Positions 7,678 to 16,780 of a stretch of DNA of 64,000 nucleotides are shown here, piece after piece. The notes under the pieces are model-generated. The model did not search any database and was not told the origin of the DNA. It saw only the letters and a list, made by a program, of their open reading frames with translations. This stretch comes from Verrucomicrobiaceae bacterium (lineage in GTDB: Bacteria > Verrucomicrobiota > Verrucomicrobiia > Verrucomicrobiales > Verrucomicrobiaceae). Made by a program: the position numbers and the translations under genes. Every line of letters begins with the position of its first letter. Position 1 is the first letter of the stretch. Where the stretch lies: the NCBI GenBank assembly GCA_947507875.1, contig CANNQP010000011.1, forward strand, positions 1 to 64,000, given 5' to 3'.

Positions 7678-10209
7678 ATGCTGACGTGTATGTTTTTACG
7701 CTTTTGTGCGCTATTCTCCCCGATCGTCCTCGCTGCTCGGTTAGTGGCGATCGATTTGGAGGATGATCTCAGCTACCTCTCAGCACGTCAGGCTCTGCAG
7801 GATGGATTGCCTGCGGTGGCAGCCGTGAAAGCCGAGCGCATGCTGCGTGCCGCCGCGCCGGGGTCCATCCAGCGGCAGACCCTGGCTGCTCTGGTGGTGG
7901 AGGCCAAGGTGCGCGCTGGAGATGGCCAAGGTGCGCTGGATCTACTGCACGAGGAAAAAGTACCCAATGCCGACTTCTGGGAGGCTCAAGCTCGGGTCTA
8001 TGCCGGTGATCTGGAAGGGGCAGAGCAACGATTGGCACGCCGTCTGGCAGAAAACGCTGCGACGAGCCAGGAGCGACTTCTTTACGCCCAACTGTGCAGC
8101 CGCAACGGTCACTTGGCCGAGGCGCGGGCCGTCCTGGCCCCCGTGATGGAAGGACAAGATGCCGACGCGATCCACCGCACTCGCCTTTTGCTGGCCGAGC
8201 TAGATCTGCGTGAGGGAATCACAGCATCCGTGATCTCCGCCCTGACCCGCCCAGAGATGATGGCTGATCCGCGCGCAGCATTGCTGCGAGCTCAGGCACT
8301 CTCACGAGAAGGGCGCCACGCCGAAGCCCAGACGTTGCTGCGTGACTTGCTGGCAGGCTCTGGCGGTGGCGAGGACCTGCACCACAGTGCGGCAGTGCTG
8401 CTGGCGGAATCACTGCGCGATGAAGGCCATCCTGCCGAGGCTGCCACTGTGCTTGTACAATTTCTGGAAAACACATCCGCCAGTGGCCTTTGGCAGCGCG
8501 CCTTTGATTTACTGTGGTCCTGCCAGCAGGCCCAACCCGGTCAGCCACCACCCGATGAGGCAGCACGATGGGCAGCGGGGTTAAACCCTTCCAAAACAGC
8601 ATTATCCGCTGCCACCAGCCAGGATCTGGAGAGCCAGGGTCTTTTTCAAAGTCATGCGCTACTCTTGTTGGCTCGATGGTTAGCCACTGAGAAGCGTCCG
8701 ATGGAGGCGCTCGGTCTGCTGGAAGCTTTTCTACAACTGACGCCGCAGCATCCATCTCTGGACGATGCCATGAGCCTCACCGCAGACCTCTATGGACAGA
8801 TCGGCGCAGCACGACGGCTGGAGTCTCTCGCAGCACTTTGGCAAAATCGAGCAGCTGGTGGATCCGCCCGCGTTGAATTCGCAAGCGCACAGGCAGCCTA
8901 TGGCCGTGGCGATCATCGACGCGCCATGCAGCTCTTTGAGACGGCGGCCAGTCTTGCCACCCGTCTATCGAGCCGACGCTCTGCACTCTACAACGCCGCC
9001 CTCTCTGCGTGGCGCGCCGCTGAATTGGCAGCCTATCCCAGCCTTCTGGCTCAGTTGGCAGCCACCGGTAGCGATGCTGAGGCAGAGAGCCGCCGCATAA
9101 CAGCCGCTGATTTGGAGCTGGATCGCGCGCTGGAGCTCGCGGCCAAAGAATCTCCTGACGCGCGAGCAGCTTTGGAAGCCTTCTTGAAGCAAAATAGCAC
9201 TCACGCGCGTGCCGCAGAGGCCCAGGCTGCACTGGCCGAAACCTTGCTCACACAACCCCAGCCAGATTTTGCCGCCGTGGAACGAGCCCTAAACACCGCC
9301 GCCGCAGCTCCTTCGGAGCGTCAATCTCAGCGCCTCGCACTCACTCGACTCTGGAGCCTGGAGCGTCAGGGCAAGCTGAAAGACCTCACCACAGCAGGCA
9401 CGGACTTTTTGACCCGCTGGCCCACGAATGCCCAAGCGGCTCTCGTACGCATGAAGATGGCCGACGCTTACTACCGGCAGGAAAACTTCGCCGCAGCACG
9501 CACCGAGTATGAGATCGTAGCCCGCGAACACAGCAGTTCACCTTTTGCCGATACAGCACTCTACTTCGCAGGCATGGCGTCCCTTTCCATGCTGAGCAAT
9601 GAAGGTCGCGAAACAGCCATCAATCTCTGGCAACAGCTCGCCGAGCGCGGAGGCCCGTTGGCCATCAGTGCGCGTCAGCAGCAGGCCCAAGCCAAGCGCC
9701 GCGCTGGGCAGGAAGAAGAAGCTCTGAAGCTGCTGGACTCTCTTCTTCAGGAAAAAGAACTGCCACGGCAGACGCGTCGCTCTTTGCTCTGTGAAAAGGC
9801 AGAGATTCTGATGTTACTGGGCAAGACCTCACCGACTCAGCTAGAAACCGCAGCCAACACACTACGTGAGCTACTGCAGCAAGCGGAACTCTCTCTGCTC
9901 TGGCGCGCACGTGCTGGCTACACACTTGCGGTTGCCCTGCGCTCCGCTGGCCGACAATCGGAAGCCCTGGAGGCCTGCTACGATGTCGTGCAATCCGCCA
10001 GCCTGACTCCCAAAGCAGATCCCGCTGAAGCTCTTTGGTATTACCGGGCAGGTTTTTTCGGCATCGACCTCCTTGAAGACATGAAGCAATGGGAAGCCGC
10101 GGCTCGTCTAGCGGAAAAGCTAGCCACTACAGCAGGCGACCGTGCCGCGGAAGCTCGGCAGCGCGCCACCAAGATCCGTCTGGAGCACTTCCTGTGGGAT
10201 GGAAAATGA
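7678..10209 (+). CDS. Secreted tetratricopeptide-repeat protein
   Basis: About 843 residues, rich in Ala, Leu, Glu and Arg, with degenerate TPR helical pairs throughout (for example LYAQLCSRNGHLAEARAVL and the repeated EAQTLL / EALxLLExFL patterns). The ATG at 7678 gives a hydrophobic signal-like N-terminus (MLTCMFLRFCALFSPIVLA); ATGs at 7633 and 7690 are in frame and also possible. No enzymatic motif is visible. It is likely a periplasmic or outer-membrane-associated scaffold, in the manner of BamD/YbgF-type or PVC TPR proteins, but the partner is unknown. A perfect 6-bp inverted repeat (7602-7607 / 7616-7621) lies just upstream and could be a 5' leader hairpin. The gene is followed after 69 nt by the ThuA-like gene on the same strand. 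Confidence 0.85.
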   Translation: MLTCMFLRFCALFSPIVLAARLVAIDLEDDLSYLSARQALQDGLPAVAAVKAERMLRAAAPGSIQRQTLAALVVEAKVRAGDGQGALDLLHEEKVPNADFWEAQARVYAGDLEGAEQRLARRLAENAATSQERLLYAQLCSRNGHLAEARAVLAPVMEGQDADAIHRTRLLLAELDLREGITASVISALTRPEMMADPRAALLRAQALSREGRHAEAQTLLRDLLAGSGGGEDLHHSAAVLLAESLRDEGHPAEAATVLVQFLENTSASGLWQRAFDLLWSCQQAQPGQPPPDEAARWAAGLNPSKTALSAATSQDLESQGLFQSHALLLLARWLATEKRPMEALGLLEAFLQLTPQHPSLDDAMSLTADLYGQIGAARRLESLAALWQNRAAGGSARVEFASAQAAYGRGDHRRAMQLFETAASLATRLSSRRSALYNAALSAWRAAELAAYPSLLAQLAATGSDAEAESRRITAADLELDRALELAAKESPDARAALEAFLKQNSTHARAAEAQAALAETLLTQPQPDFAAVERALNTAAAAPSERQSQRLALTRLWSLERQGKLKDLTTAGTDFLTRWPTNAQAALVRMKMADAYYRQENFAAARTEYEIVAREHSSSPFADTALYFAGMASLSMLSNEGRETAINLWQQLAERGGPLAISARQQQAQAKRRAGQEEEALKLLDSLLQEKELPRQTRRSLLCEKAEILMLLGKTSPTQLETAANTLRELLQQAELSLLWRARAGYTLAVALRSAGRQSEALEACYDVVQSASLTPKADPAEALWYYRAGFFGIDLLEDMKQWEAAARLAEKLATTAGDRAAEARQRATKIRLEHFLWDGK

Positions 10210-10278
10210 AGTAGGCACAGCGAATCCAACTCTTTTCTTGATGGCAGCCGCCCTTTAGCTGCGTTCCTTGCGGCTCCC

Positions 10279-11268
10279 ATGACCGTTTCCAACCTGCTCC
10301 GTTCTACCCTAGCTATCCTGGCCATCGCCGCTCCAGTTCTCGTCTGGAGCGCTCCGAAAAAGCTCCTCGTCATCACCGTCACCACGGGCTTCCGCCATTC
10401 CTCCATCGAGACAGCCGAAAAGGTCCTCAAAGACCTCGGCGAAAAATCAGGAGCCTGGACCGTGGATTACGTCCACCAGCCGGAAGGCCAACCCAAGAAC
10501 CCAGGTCGACCTCCCGAAAAAAAACCCAACGATAGCGACGAAGCCTTCAAGGCCAAACAAGAAGCCTACAGCCAAGCACTTGCCGAATTCAATGCCGCGA
10601 ACAAAGTATGGAACGATCAAGTGAAGACTTACATGGCCGACCAAATGGCCATCGAGAAAATCAAAAACTATGACGGCTTCATCTTCGCTAACACCACTGG
10701 CGACCTTCAATTCCCCGACCGGGAAGGCTTCGTGAAACTTATCCAAAGCGGCAAAGCGCTGGTGGCCATGCACTCCGGCTCCGACACCTACCATCCCTTC
10801 CGTGGTTACATCGACATGCTCGGTGGTGAATTTGAAACCCACAAAGCTCAGGTCGAAGTTCAGCCTATTCTGCACGACCCTGCCCATGCAGCGACTCGTC
10901 TCATTCCTAGCGGTTTCAAAGTTTATGATGAGATCTACATCATCAAAAGCTACGACCCCAAGAAGGTCCACTCCCTCATGGGTCTGAATGACCACCCGAA
11001 CCTCGCCCAACTGACCGACGAAGAAAAAGCCAAGAACCAAGGACGCTACTTCCCCATTTCTTGGTGCAAGGAATTCGGTCAGGGGCGGGTCTTTTACACC
11101 TCGCTCGGGCATCGTGAAGACGTCTGGGACCCAACTTGGAAAGAAGGCACGAAAGACCGCAAAAACTCCCCTGAAATCGCCAAGACCTATCAAGAACACA
11201 TCTTGGGCGGCATTCGTTGGGCGCTGAAGCTTGCTGAAGGTGACGGCACCGCCGGCAACCTCAAGTAA
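10279..11268 (+). CDS. Secreted ThuA-like domain protein
   Basis: 329 residues. It has a cleavable signal peptide (MTVSNLLRSTLAILAIAAPVLVWSA) and then the ThuA fold, related to glutamine amidotransferase-like domains. The characteristic opening KKLLVITVTTGFRHSS at ~27 is present, with GKALVAMHSGSDTYHPF near 160 and the closing block GRVFYTSLGHREDVW near 270. An inserted charged stretch at ~75-115 (PPEKKPNDSDEAFKAKQEA region) is not part of the core fold. ThuA-like proteins are abundant in Planctomycetes and Verrucomicrobia beside sugar-metabolism genes, and the biochemical activity is not established for this type. A rho-independent terminator follows 20 nt after the stop. Confidence 0.9.
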   Translation: MTVSNLLRSTLAILAIAAPVLVWSAPKKLLVITVTTGFRHSSIETAEKVLKDLGEKSGAWTVDYVHQPEGQPKNPGRPPEKKPNDSDEAFKAKQEAYSQALAEFNAANKVWNDQVKTYMADQMAIEKIKNYDGFIFANTTGDLQFPDREGFVKLIQSGKALVAMHSGSDTYHPFRGYIDMLGGEFETHKAQVEVQPILHDPAHAATRLIPSGFKVYDEIYIIKSYDPKKVHSLMGLNDHPNLAQLTDEEKAKNQGRYFPISWCKEFGQGRVFYTSLGHREDVWDPTWKEGTKDRKNSPEIAKTYQEHILGGIRWALKLAEGDGTAGNLK

Positions 11269-11287
11269 TCACGCCTCTGCCGCATCA

Positions 11288-11317
11288 GCCGCCGTCCACC
11301 AAAAACGGCGGCTTTTT
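11288..11317 (+). terminator. Rho-independent terminator after the ThuA-like gene
   Basis: Perfect 8-bp stem GCCGCCGT (11288-11295) / ACGGCGGC (11305-11312) with a 9-nt loop, followed by five T residues. Confidence 0.9.
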
Positions 11318-11445
11318 CATGCCCAACAAGCTTTTCACCAACAATTCATACATGCCTAAATCTACTCAAGTCACGAGGTTCAAGGCTTAGCTTTTTCTCG
11401 CTATCCCTGTTCTAGCGAATACGCGCCACTTGTGGGCCACAAGAA

Positions 11446-11589
11446 CTAGCGCTCCGCAGCCCCACTCACCCTTTGAATCTGGGGTTTTTGCTGCACTTCC
11501 TCATTCGCTTTTATCTCATGGAGCACAGCATCTACCCAAGCTTCAGCTTCAGCAGACTTGGCCACGTCAACCTTCACCTTGGCACTCAT
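11446..11589 (-). CDS. Possible 47-residue protein of unknown function
   Basis: An open frame of 48 codons starts at an ATG 17 nt after the stop of the upstream aminotransferase gene on the same strand. It encodes a hydrophilic, probably helical, Ala/Val/Lys/Glu-rich peptide beginning MSAKVKVDVAKSAEAEAWV and ending in AAER. It is too short for most gene callers. Composition, spacing and a clean single reading frame support it; the Shine-Dalgarno match (TAGGG) is weak and I recognise no family. It would be an accessory or chaperone-like small protein if real. Confidence 0.45.
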   Translation of the reverse strand: MSAKVKVDVAKSAEAEAWVDAVLHEIKANEEVQQKPQIQRVSGAAER

Positions 11590-11606
11590 GCAAACCCTAA
11601 GAACAC

Positions 11607-12443
11607 TCAACGCGCCGCCTTGACCCCATGCAGGGCAAAAACCTGCTGAACCGCCTGGGTAATCGGCCCGGGTGCAGTTAACGGACGTCCATCGATCAGA
11701 TCGATCGGATGTACCTCGCGGGTCGATGAGGTCAAAAAAGCCTCCTCACAATGCTGCAGCACGGACAGTGGCAGATCACCCTCACGACACATAATGCCTG
11801 CCACACCACAAGCGTCGAGCACGAGGCGACGTGTGACTCCCGCCAGACAGCCTGAAGCCAAAGACGGTGTCATGAGTTGGCCTCCGACCACAACAAAGAC
11901 GTTCGAACTTGTGCCCTCACAAAGCTCTCCGCGTGTGTTCGCCATCAAAGCTTCACCTGCTCCCCGGGCTTTCGCATGAGCCAGTGCTACCACATTTTCT
12001 CCATATGAGGTGGACTTTACACCGCTCAACACTCCAGCCTCATGCTTGGACCAAGGCACCGTGCAAACGCGCTCCGTTGGAGGCCAGGCCTTCAAGGCCG
12101 TAGCCGTGATGAGTTGCGTGCACGGCTCTTTACCACGATCTGCAGCCAAAGGCCCCTCCCCGCTTGTCAAAGTCACACGCAGCCTCGCCTCTGTGAGTTC
12201 ATTCGCCTGAAGAACTGCCACCAAGGCCGAATGGAAGTCCGACTCTAAAATTGGCGTCAGTCCCATCAATTCGCACGACCTCACCAGCCGCTCGTAGTGC
12301 ATCTGCGGAGCAAACGGTACCCCACGCCTTGCCACCAGCGTCTCAAAAACACCATCCCCGACAAGCCAGCCATGATCAAACGGCGAAATTCGAACTTCTG
12401 CCGCCGTCAGCAGTTTCCCATTGAACCAAAGGATACCTTTCAT
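11607..12443 (-). CDS. Class IV PLP aminotransferase (aminodeoxychorismate lyase / branched-chain or D-amino acid aminotransferase-like)
   Basis: 278 residues, the usual length for PabC and D-amino-acid transaminase. Fold-type IV features are clear: FDHGWLVGDGVFETL at ~22-37, the pyridoxal Lys in GVKSTSYGENVV near 140, and the cofactor-binding block GELCEGTSSNVFVV near 172. The C-terminal segment EAFLTSSTREVHPI near 238 matches the SxR/TxE-type ending of the family. Sequence alone does not separate PabC (4-aminobenzoate formation for folate) from IlvE or Dat. No pabA/pabB or branched-chain genes are in the window, so a single symbol is not justified. Confidence 0.9.
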   Translation of the reverse strand: MKGILWFNGKLLTAAEVRISPFDHGWLVGDGVFETLVARRGVPFAPQMHYERLVRSCELMGLTPILESDFHSALVAVLQANELTEARLRVTLTSGEGPLAADRGKEPCTQLITATALKAWPPTERVCTVPWSKHEAGVLSGVKSTSYGENVVALAHAKARGAGEALMANTRGELCEGTSSNVFVVVGGQLMTPSLASGCLAGVTRRLVLDACGVAGIMCREGDLPLSVLQHCEEAFLTSSTREVHPIDLIDGRPLTAPGPITQAVQQVFALHGVKAAR

Positions 12444-12570
12444 ACGACCAAAAAAGCCCCATCATTCCCCAGAAAGCAACCCTTGACGGTATGGATTCTT
12501 GGAGACGTGAACCATCCGCGAACAGCACCCCATGAGGGTCTGACATTAAGAGTCGAAAACCAAGAGAGCA

Positions 12571-14172
12571 TTAACTTACCTGATTTTTCCCCAGACGAAA
12601 ACGAAGACGGATGGCTTCGCGGAGGGTCATTAGGTTTTCTCGAAAACGGCCATCTAACCCAAAAGCAGAGAGGCAAGCACTGAAGATAAAAAGACACTGC
12701 AACAAGGCAGGATACATTCGCCCAAAGTTCTGTGGGTAATTGGCAAGGATAGCGATGACGAGACTAAGATACAAAAAGGGGTAAAAGAACAGAAAAGCCA
12801 AATAGCGCTCGAAGCGAGCATTGCGCCGGACCTGAGCATTCGAGGGGATCCACTCCATCTTACGCCCTATCAAAAAGTCCAAAAACACCTGCACGTGAAT
12901 GAAACTATACATGAAGGAAAGCGGCAGAACAAAGAGACCGGCTCGATGAGTGTTCCAAAAAGGCACCAGCACATAGCTAAAAAGGCAAAGAAACACCAGG
13001 GCAAGCCAACTGGCCGGATTGACAGCGCCCTGGGCTAGAGTCAAGCCCGTGACGACAGCGGCAGGAAAGGCAAGCGCACCAATGACATTGAAAACATAGA
13101 AGCTGTTCAGAAAAACGAACAGCCAACGCTTGCGTCCCAATCCATGCAGCGACCAGAGACGACGAGTGAACATGAGCTCAATCCCCCCCAACGCCCAACG
13201 ATACTGCTGCGTGAAAAAAGTCTGTAGCCGAGCAGGGCTAAGTCCCTGACTCAAAATGAGCGGGATGTAGCGAATGCGATACCCCGCACTGAGGGTCAGG
13301 AGGCCCGTGTTGATATCTTCGGAACACTCCACGAGCGGAAATCCACCGATGTCATTGATCGCTTGGCGGCGATAGACAGCGCAGCTGCCACTGCAACCTG
13401 CTAGCCCCAGACGTTCGCGCAAACGCTGGACGATACGATAGTACAACTCCTGATTGTAAGCAGCAGCACGCTGGATGTTATTGATTCCTTCAGTAGTAAA
13501 ATGCTGCGGCGTCTGCACGATCGAGACACGAGGATCTTGCTCTATGTATGGCATGAGATGCTGGAGCCAGTCCGTACGCGGGCAAAAATCGGCATCAAAG
13601 ATGGTAAAAAAAGGCGCTGTTGTCGCTCCACTGCGAAGAGCATAGTTCAGGTTGCCCGATTTTTTCCCAACGCCAGGATCTGGTCGGCGAACATAAGTGA
13701 CTCCATGCTGCAAGGTGGCCTCTTCTTGTATCAATGCTGCATGCTGGGGATCGCGTGTATCATCACAGAGGATAACCCTGACTTGATAACGCCCCCCTTC
13801 ATTGGCCTGACGCAGTTGCTGTGCATGATGAAGTGTATTTCGGATAACTTCAATTTCTTCCCCGCAAACGGGAATAAGCACATCAACTGCTAACTTTTGC
13901 TCTCGAGCCGCCGTCTCTTGCCGTAAGCGATCATGCGCCTTCATGTCAAAGGGACGAACAAATAGAGCACCAAAGACATTCGTCATGAATGGCAACATGG
14001 TTAGAAACATGAAGGCAATGAAGCCAAGCATGACCTGACGATCATGATGCATGTAAAGAAGCCAGCCTAGAGAGGACACAACGGCAAAGATACCAGCCGT
14101 GCTATAAATCCCCTTCCGAGGATTGATCAGTGCAATCATCTGCTTATCGCCTGGAGGTCTAGGAAGTTTCAT
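12571..14172 (-). CDS. Cellulose-synthase-like family 2 glycosyltransferase, membrane bound
   Basis: 533 residues. Two N-terminal membrane segments (~24-70) precede a GT2 domain with the full processive signature: DD at 137-138 (LCDDTRDP), DAD at 193-195 (FDADFCPR), SED at 284-286 (ECSEDINTG), and QQYRW at 322-326. Four or five transmembrane helices follow to the C-terminus. This is the BcsA/hyaluronan-synthase architecture, polymerising a UDP-sugar while extruding the chain. It is shorter than proteobacterial BcsA because no PilZ (c-di-GMP) domain is visible after the last helices. No bcsB, bcsC or cellulase partner is adjacent, so cellulose is only one possible product. It is divergent from uppP. 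Confidence 0.9.
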   Translation of the reverse strand: MKLPRPPGDKQMIALINPRKGIYSTAGIFAVVSSLGWLLYMHHDRQVMLGFIAFMFLTMLPFMTNVFGALFVRPFDMKAHDRLRQETAAREQKLAVDVLIPVCGEEIEVIRNTLHHAQQLRQANEGGRYQVRVILCDDTRDPQHAALIQEEATLQHGVTYVRRPDPGVGKKSGNLNYALRSGATTAPFFTIFDADFCPRTDWLQHLMPYIEQDPRVSIVQTPQHFTTEGINNIQRAAAYNQELYYRIVQRLRERLGLAGCSGSCAVYRRQAINDIGGFPLVECSEDINTGLLTLSAGYRIRYIPLILSQGLSPARLQTFFTQQYRWALGGIELMFTRRLWSLHGLGRKRWLFVFLNSFYVFNVIGALAFPAAVVTGLTLAQGAVNPASWLALVFLCLFSYVLVPFWNTHRAGLFVLPLSFMYSFIHVQVFLDFLIGRKMEWIPSNAQVRRNARFERYLAFLFFYPFLYLSLVIAILANYPQNFGRMYPALLQCLFIFSACLSAFGLDGRFRENLMTLREAIRLRFRLGKNQVS

Positions 14173-14376
14173 AGGTTATGACTAAGCGGAAACTTAAACT
14201 GCTTTTTAGCGTTCTTAAACTCATCAAAGCGCGGATTATTTTTTAATGAATATTACTTTGACCTAAAGAGCAGATGTGTCGTGCTTGTCGCTTTTTTAGT
14301 CGGCATGGGCGGTTGCATTCCCTGTACTGCGCCCGAGAGTCGGATTAGATTTTTTCGCCTTTTTTCTTTTTTGCCC

Positions 14377-15177
14377 ATGCCCGACTGGCTCGCCGTCATC
14401 ATCCTTGGTATTATTGAAGGAGTTACTGAATTCCTTCCCATCTCTTCAACGGGACATTTGCTGATTCCACAAAATTTGGGCTGGTTACCCAAGCAAGGGG
14501 ATCTTTTTGATGTGGTGATCCAGAGTGGGGCGGTTCTTGCTGTCCTGGCGGTTTTCATGAAACGCGTGCACCACCTTGGCTCGACGCTAAAGGAGACAAG
14601 CACTCGCGACTATCTAGCAAAACTAGCCCTTTCGTTTGGCCTGACGGCAGCAGGTGGACTCGTGATCAAAAAGATGGATATCGAACTGCCCGAAAGCATT
14701 GAACCCGTGGCTTGGGCGACTCTGATTGGTGGAATTTTAATACTCATCCTGGAGAGAGGGCAAAAGGAAGAAAAGAGCGCTACATCCATCAGCTGGTCCA
14801 TCGCAGCTGCCATTGCAGCTGCTCAGTTGCTCGCCGCTGTTTTTCCTGGCACGTCGCGATCTGGGGCAAGTATTCTCATGGCCATGGCCTTCGGTGTGGC
14901 ACGCCCTGCGGCCACCGAGTTTTCCTTTCTGCTAGGCATTCCCACCCTGATATCCGCAGGCGGCCTGAAAATCGTTTCTGCTTTTTTGAATGGTGAAGCC
15001 GAAAGGATTGATTGGGGCATGTTAGCACTTGGCAGCATCACTTCTGCTGCTTCTGCTTTTCTGGTCGTGAAGTGGCTTATTCATTTTGTGCAGAGCCATA
15101 GTTTTGTCGGCTTTGCTTGGTATCGTATCCTGTTAGGCATTCTGTTGCTTACGCTAAGCACTGGAGTTGGCCGTTGA
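14377..15177 (+). CDS. uppP: Undecaprenyl-diphosphatase
   Basis: 266 residues from the ATG at 14377; the upstream in-frame extension to 14281 is rejected because the family N-terminus is MPDWLAVIILGIIEGVTEFL. The two diagnostic blocks are present: EGVTEFLPISSTGHL at ~13-27 and PGTSRSGASI near 160, which together form the active site for dephosphorylating undecaprenyl diphosphate to the carrier used in peptidoglycan and polysaccharide export. About eight membrane helices are seen, and the length matches BacA/UppP. It lies 21 nt upstream of the DUF2062 gene and is probably co-transcribed with it. Confidence 0.96.
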   Translation: MPDWLAVIILGIIEGVTEFLPISSTGHLLIPQNLGWLPKQGDLFDVVIQSGAVLAVLAVFMKRVHHLGSTLKETSTRDYLAKLALSFGLTAAGGLVIKKMDIELPESIEPVAWATLIGGILILILERGQKEEKSATSISWSIAAAIAAAQLLAAVFPGTSRSGASILMAMAFGVARPAATEFSFLLGIPTLISAGGLKIVSAFLNGEAERIDWGMLALGSITSAASAFLVVKWLIHFVQSHSFVGFAWYRILLGILLLTLSTGVGR

Positions 15178-15198
15178 TCCTAAACCTGAGGACAGCAT

Positions 15199-15783
15199 AT
15201 GTTTGAATTTGCCCAGGGTTACTTTCGTCGCACGGTCTTTAAAACCATCCGCTTTCTGAAGCACCCACGAAAGCTCAAGCAAAGTGGTGTGATGCGCTGG
15301 TTTGCGCTGCATTTCCTCAACAAAAGAGTATGGAAACCCACGCAGCATACTTTGTCCGGCGGCATGGCCATCGGCACCTTCATCACCTTGCAGTTACTGC
15401 CCATTCAAATGCCGTCCGCAACGGTTCTAGCAGCGATTTTTAGGGTCAATATCCCCATCGCACTCGTCATGTGCTGGCTAAGCAACCCCTTCACGTTAGC
15501 TGCTCTGGTTCCGCTCGAGTACAAGTTAGGCAAATGGGTACTCGGAATGCTGACCAAAGTGCCAACAACCCCTTTTCCTGATCATTTGCCTCAGGATGTG
15601 GCGGGCATGTGGCTGGCTTTACGCGAACATGCACCTGTGATGCTTTTTGGCGGCGTCATTCTAGGTGCAGCGCTAGCTCCAGCAGCCTACATTTTCACTT
15701 ATTTAGGATGGGGATGGCTCGAACGTTGGAACCATAATCGACACGAGCCTAAGCTTCCCTTTCCTGATACGGATCCAAGCTAA
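15199..15783 (+). CDS. DUF2062 domain membrane protein
   Basis: 194 residues. A basic N-terminus (residues 1-50) precedes the DUF2062 core: TLSGGMAIGTFITLQLLPIQMP, a second hydrophobic block with FRVNIPIALVMCWLSNP and a C-terminal helix near 150-180. DUF2062 proteins are small inner-membrane proteins often found beside glycosyltransferases or tetraacyldisaccharide/lipid genes, with no known activity. An AGGA element sits about 9 nt before the ATG. The stop codon overlaps the stop of the convergent acyltransferase gene, sharing CTAA at 15780-15783. Confidence 0.88.
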   Translation: MFEFAQGYFRRTVFKTIRFLKHPRKLKQSGVMRWFALHFLNKRVWKPTQHTLSGGMAIGTFITLQLLPIQMPSATVLAAIFRVNIPIALVMCWLSNPFTLAALVPLEYKLGKWVLGMLTKVPTTPFPDHLPQDVAGMWLALREHAPVMLFGGVILGAALAPAAYIFTYLGWGWLERWNHNRHEPKLPFPDTDPS

Positions 15784-16730
15784 GGCGAAAATGAACGGAC
15801 TTGTTGGATAAGTGGCTCGAAAACAAACCACTGATCCCAGTGTTCCTGAAGATAGCGATGCAGTACGGAAAGCCATCTTCGCCCAATGTCATCGACACGC
15901 ACTTTGGCATTCCCTTCCATAAAGCATTCTCCCACATGAATCCGATAATGCAGTGGGCCAATACGTTGCAGAAAAATAGGCTGGCAAGGAACACGCGAAA
16001 TCTCCGCTAGGACCAAAGGACCTTTAGGAATCTGATAGAGGCAATCTTCATGCATCAGCACGATGGGTGATACCGCCGAGAGCACCCGATCCCCCTGTAC
16101 TGCAACAACGTCACCTGCCCTCAATACGCGGCATAACTCCATGCCGAGGTGATTGTCACCAAAGTTATAATGCACCCGCAGCATCGGATCGCTTTGCTCC
16201 GTCCTGCGCAGCTCTTCTTCTCTTAACATTTGAAGTTCCTGCGTCTGCTCAGGTGCGCGCACGGTGTGGAGACGACGCCCGAATTTCCGAGCGAAGAGGG
16301 TAGCTCCAATGTCGTAGTTGCCGCTATGAATGGTAAAGATCAAAACGCCACTTGAACATGCACGTAGCTGCTCAAACCGATCGAGATGTGGCACATCCCA
16401 CTCGATCTCTTTGCCAAAATGAAGCACCCACAGACGATCAAGATAAGTGAGCGCAAAATTCACGAACACCAAAGCCCCTGCCCACCATCGTTGAATCGGC
16501 CCAAAATCGGGTCGCAAAGCCTGGAGGTTGGATAAAACAGCTCTACGCTGGACTTTCACCGCTAGGTAAATTGCGAAGGTAATAGGCCAAACGAGAATCA
16601 AGGCCAGATGGCGTGGAACAATACGAAGAACGCAGATCAGACATCGTGTCCAAAAAGCACCATGCAAACCAATGTTTCCACGAGGTGGAACTTGCGATGC
16701 TGCGTGATTGGCGGTTATCTTTGGTGTCAT
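15780..16730 (-). CDS. LpxL/HtrB-like lysophospholipid acyltransferase
   Basis: 316 residues from the ATG at 16730 (a GTG two codons earlier is also in frame). After a membrane segment at ~30-60, the LPLAT catalytic motif HSGNYD (His ~135, Asp ~140) fits the HX4D consensus. The second family block, GDVVAVQGDRVL, lies near 224, and a GPLVLAEISRVPCQPIFL segment follows. LpxL-type enzymes transfer acyl chains from acyl-ACP to lipid A precursors; related proteins appear in aryl-polyene and ornithine-lipid clusters. The neighbouring divergent halogenase-like gene, only about 50 nt away, makes a specialised lipid or pigment pathway possible, but this is inference. Confidence 0.88.
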   Translation of the reverse strand: MTPKITANHAASQVPPRGNIGLHGAFWTRCLICVLRIVPRHLALILVWPITFAIYLAVKVQRRAVLSNLQALRPDFGPIQRWWAGALVFVNFALTYLDRLWVLHFGKEIEWDVPHLDRFEQLRACSSGVLIFTIHSGNYDIGATLFARKFGRRLHTVRAPEQTQELQMLREEELRRTEQSDPMLRVHYNFGDNHLGMELCRVLRAGDVVAVQGDRVLSAVSPIVLMHEDCLYQIPKGPLVLAEISRVPCQPIFLQRIGPLHYRIHVGECFMEGNAKVRVDDIGRRWLSVLHRYLQEHWDQWFVFEPLIQQVRSFSP

Positions 16731-16780
16731 TCGCACGGTAACTGCCCTAGGATTTCTCTAGCTTCTCGTCGAGTTAAAAC

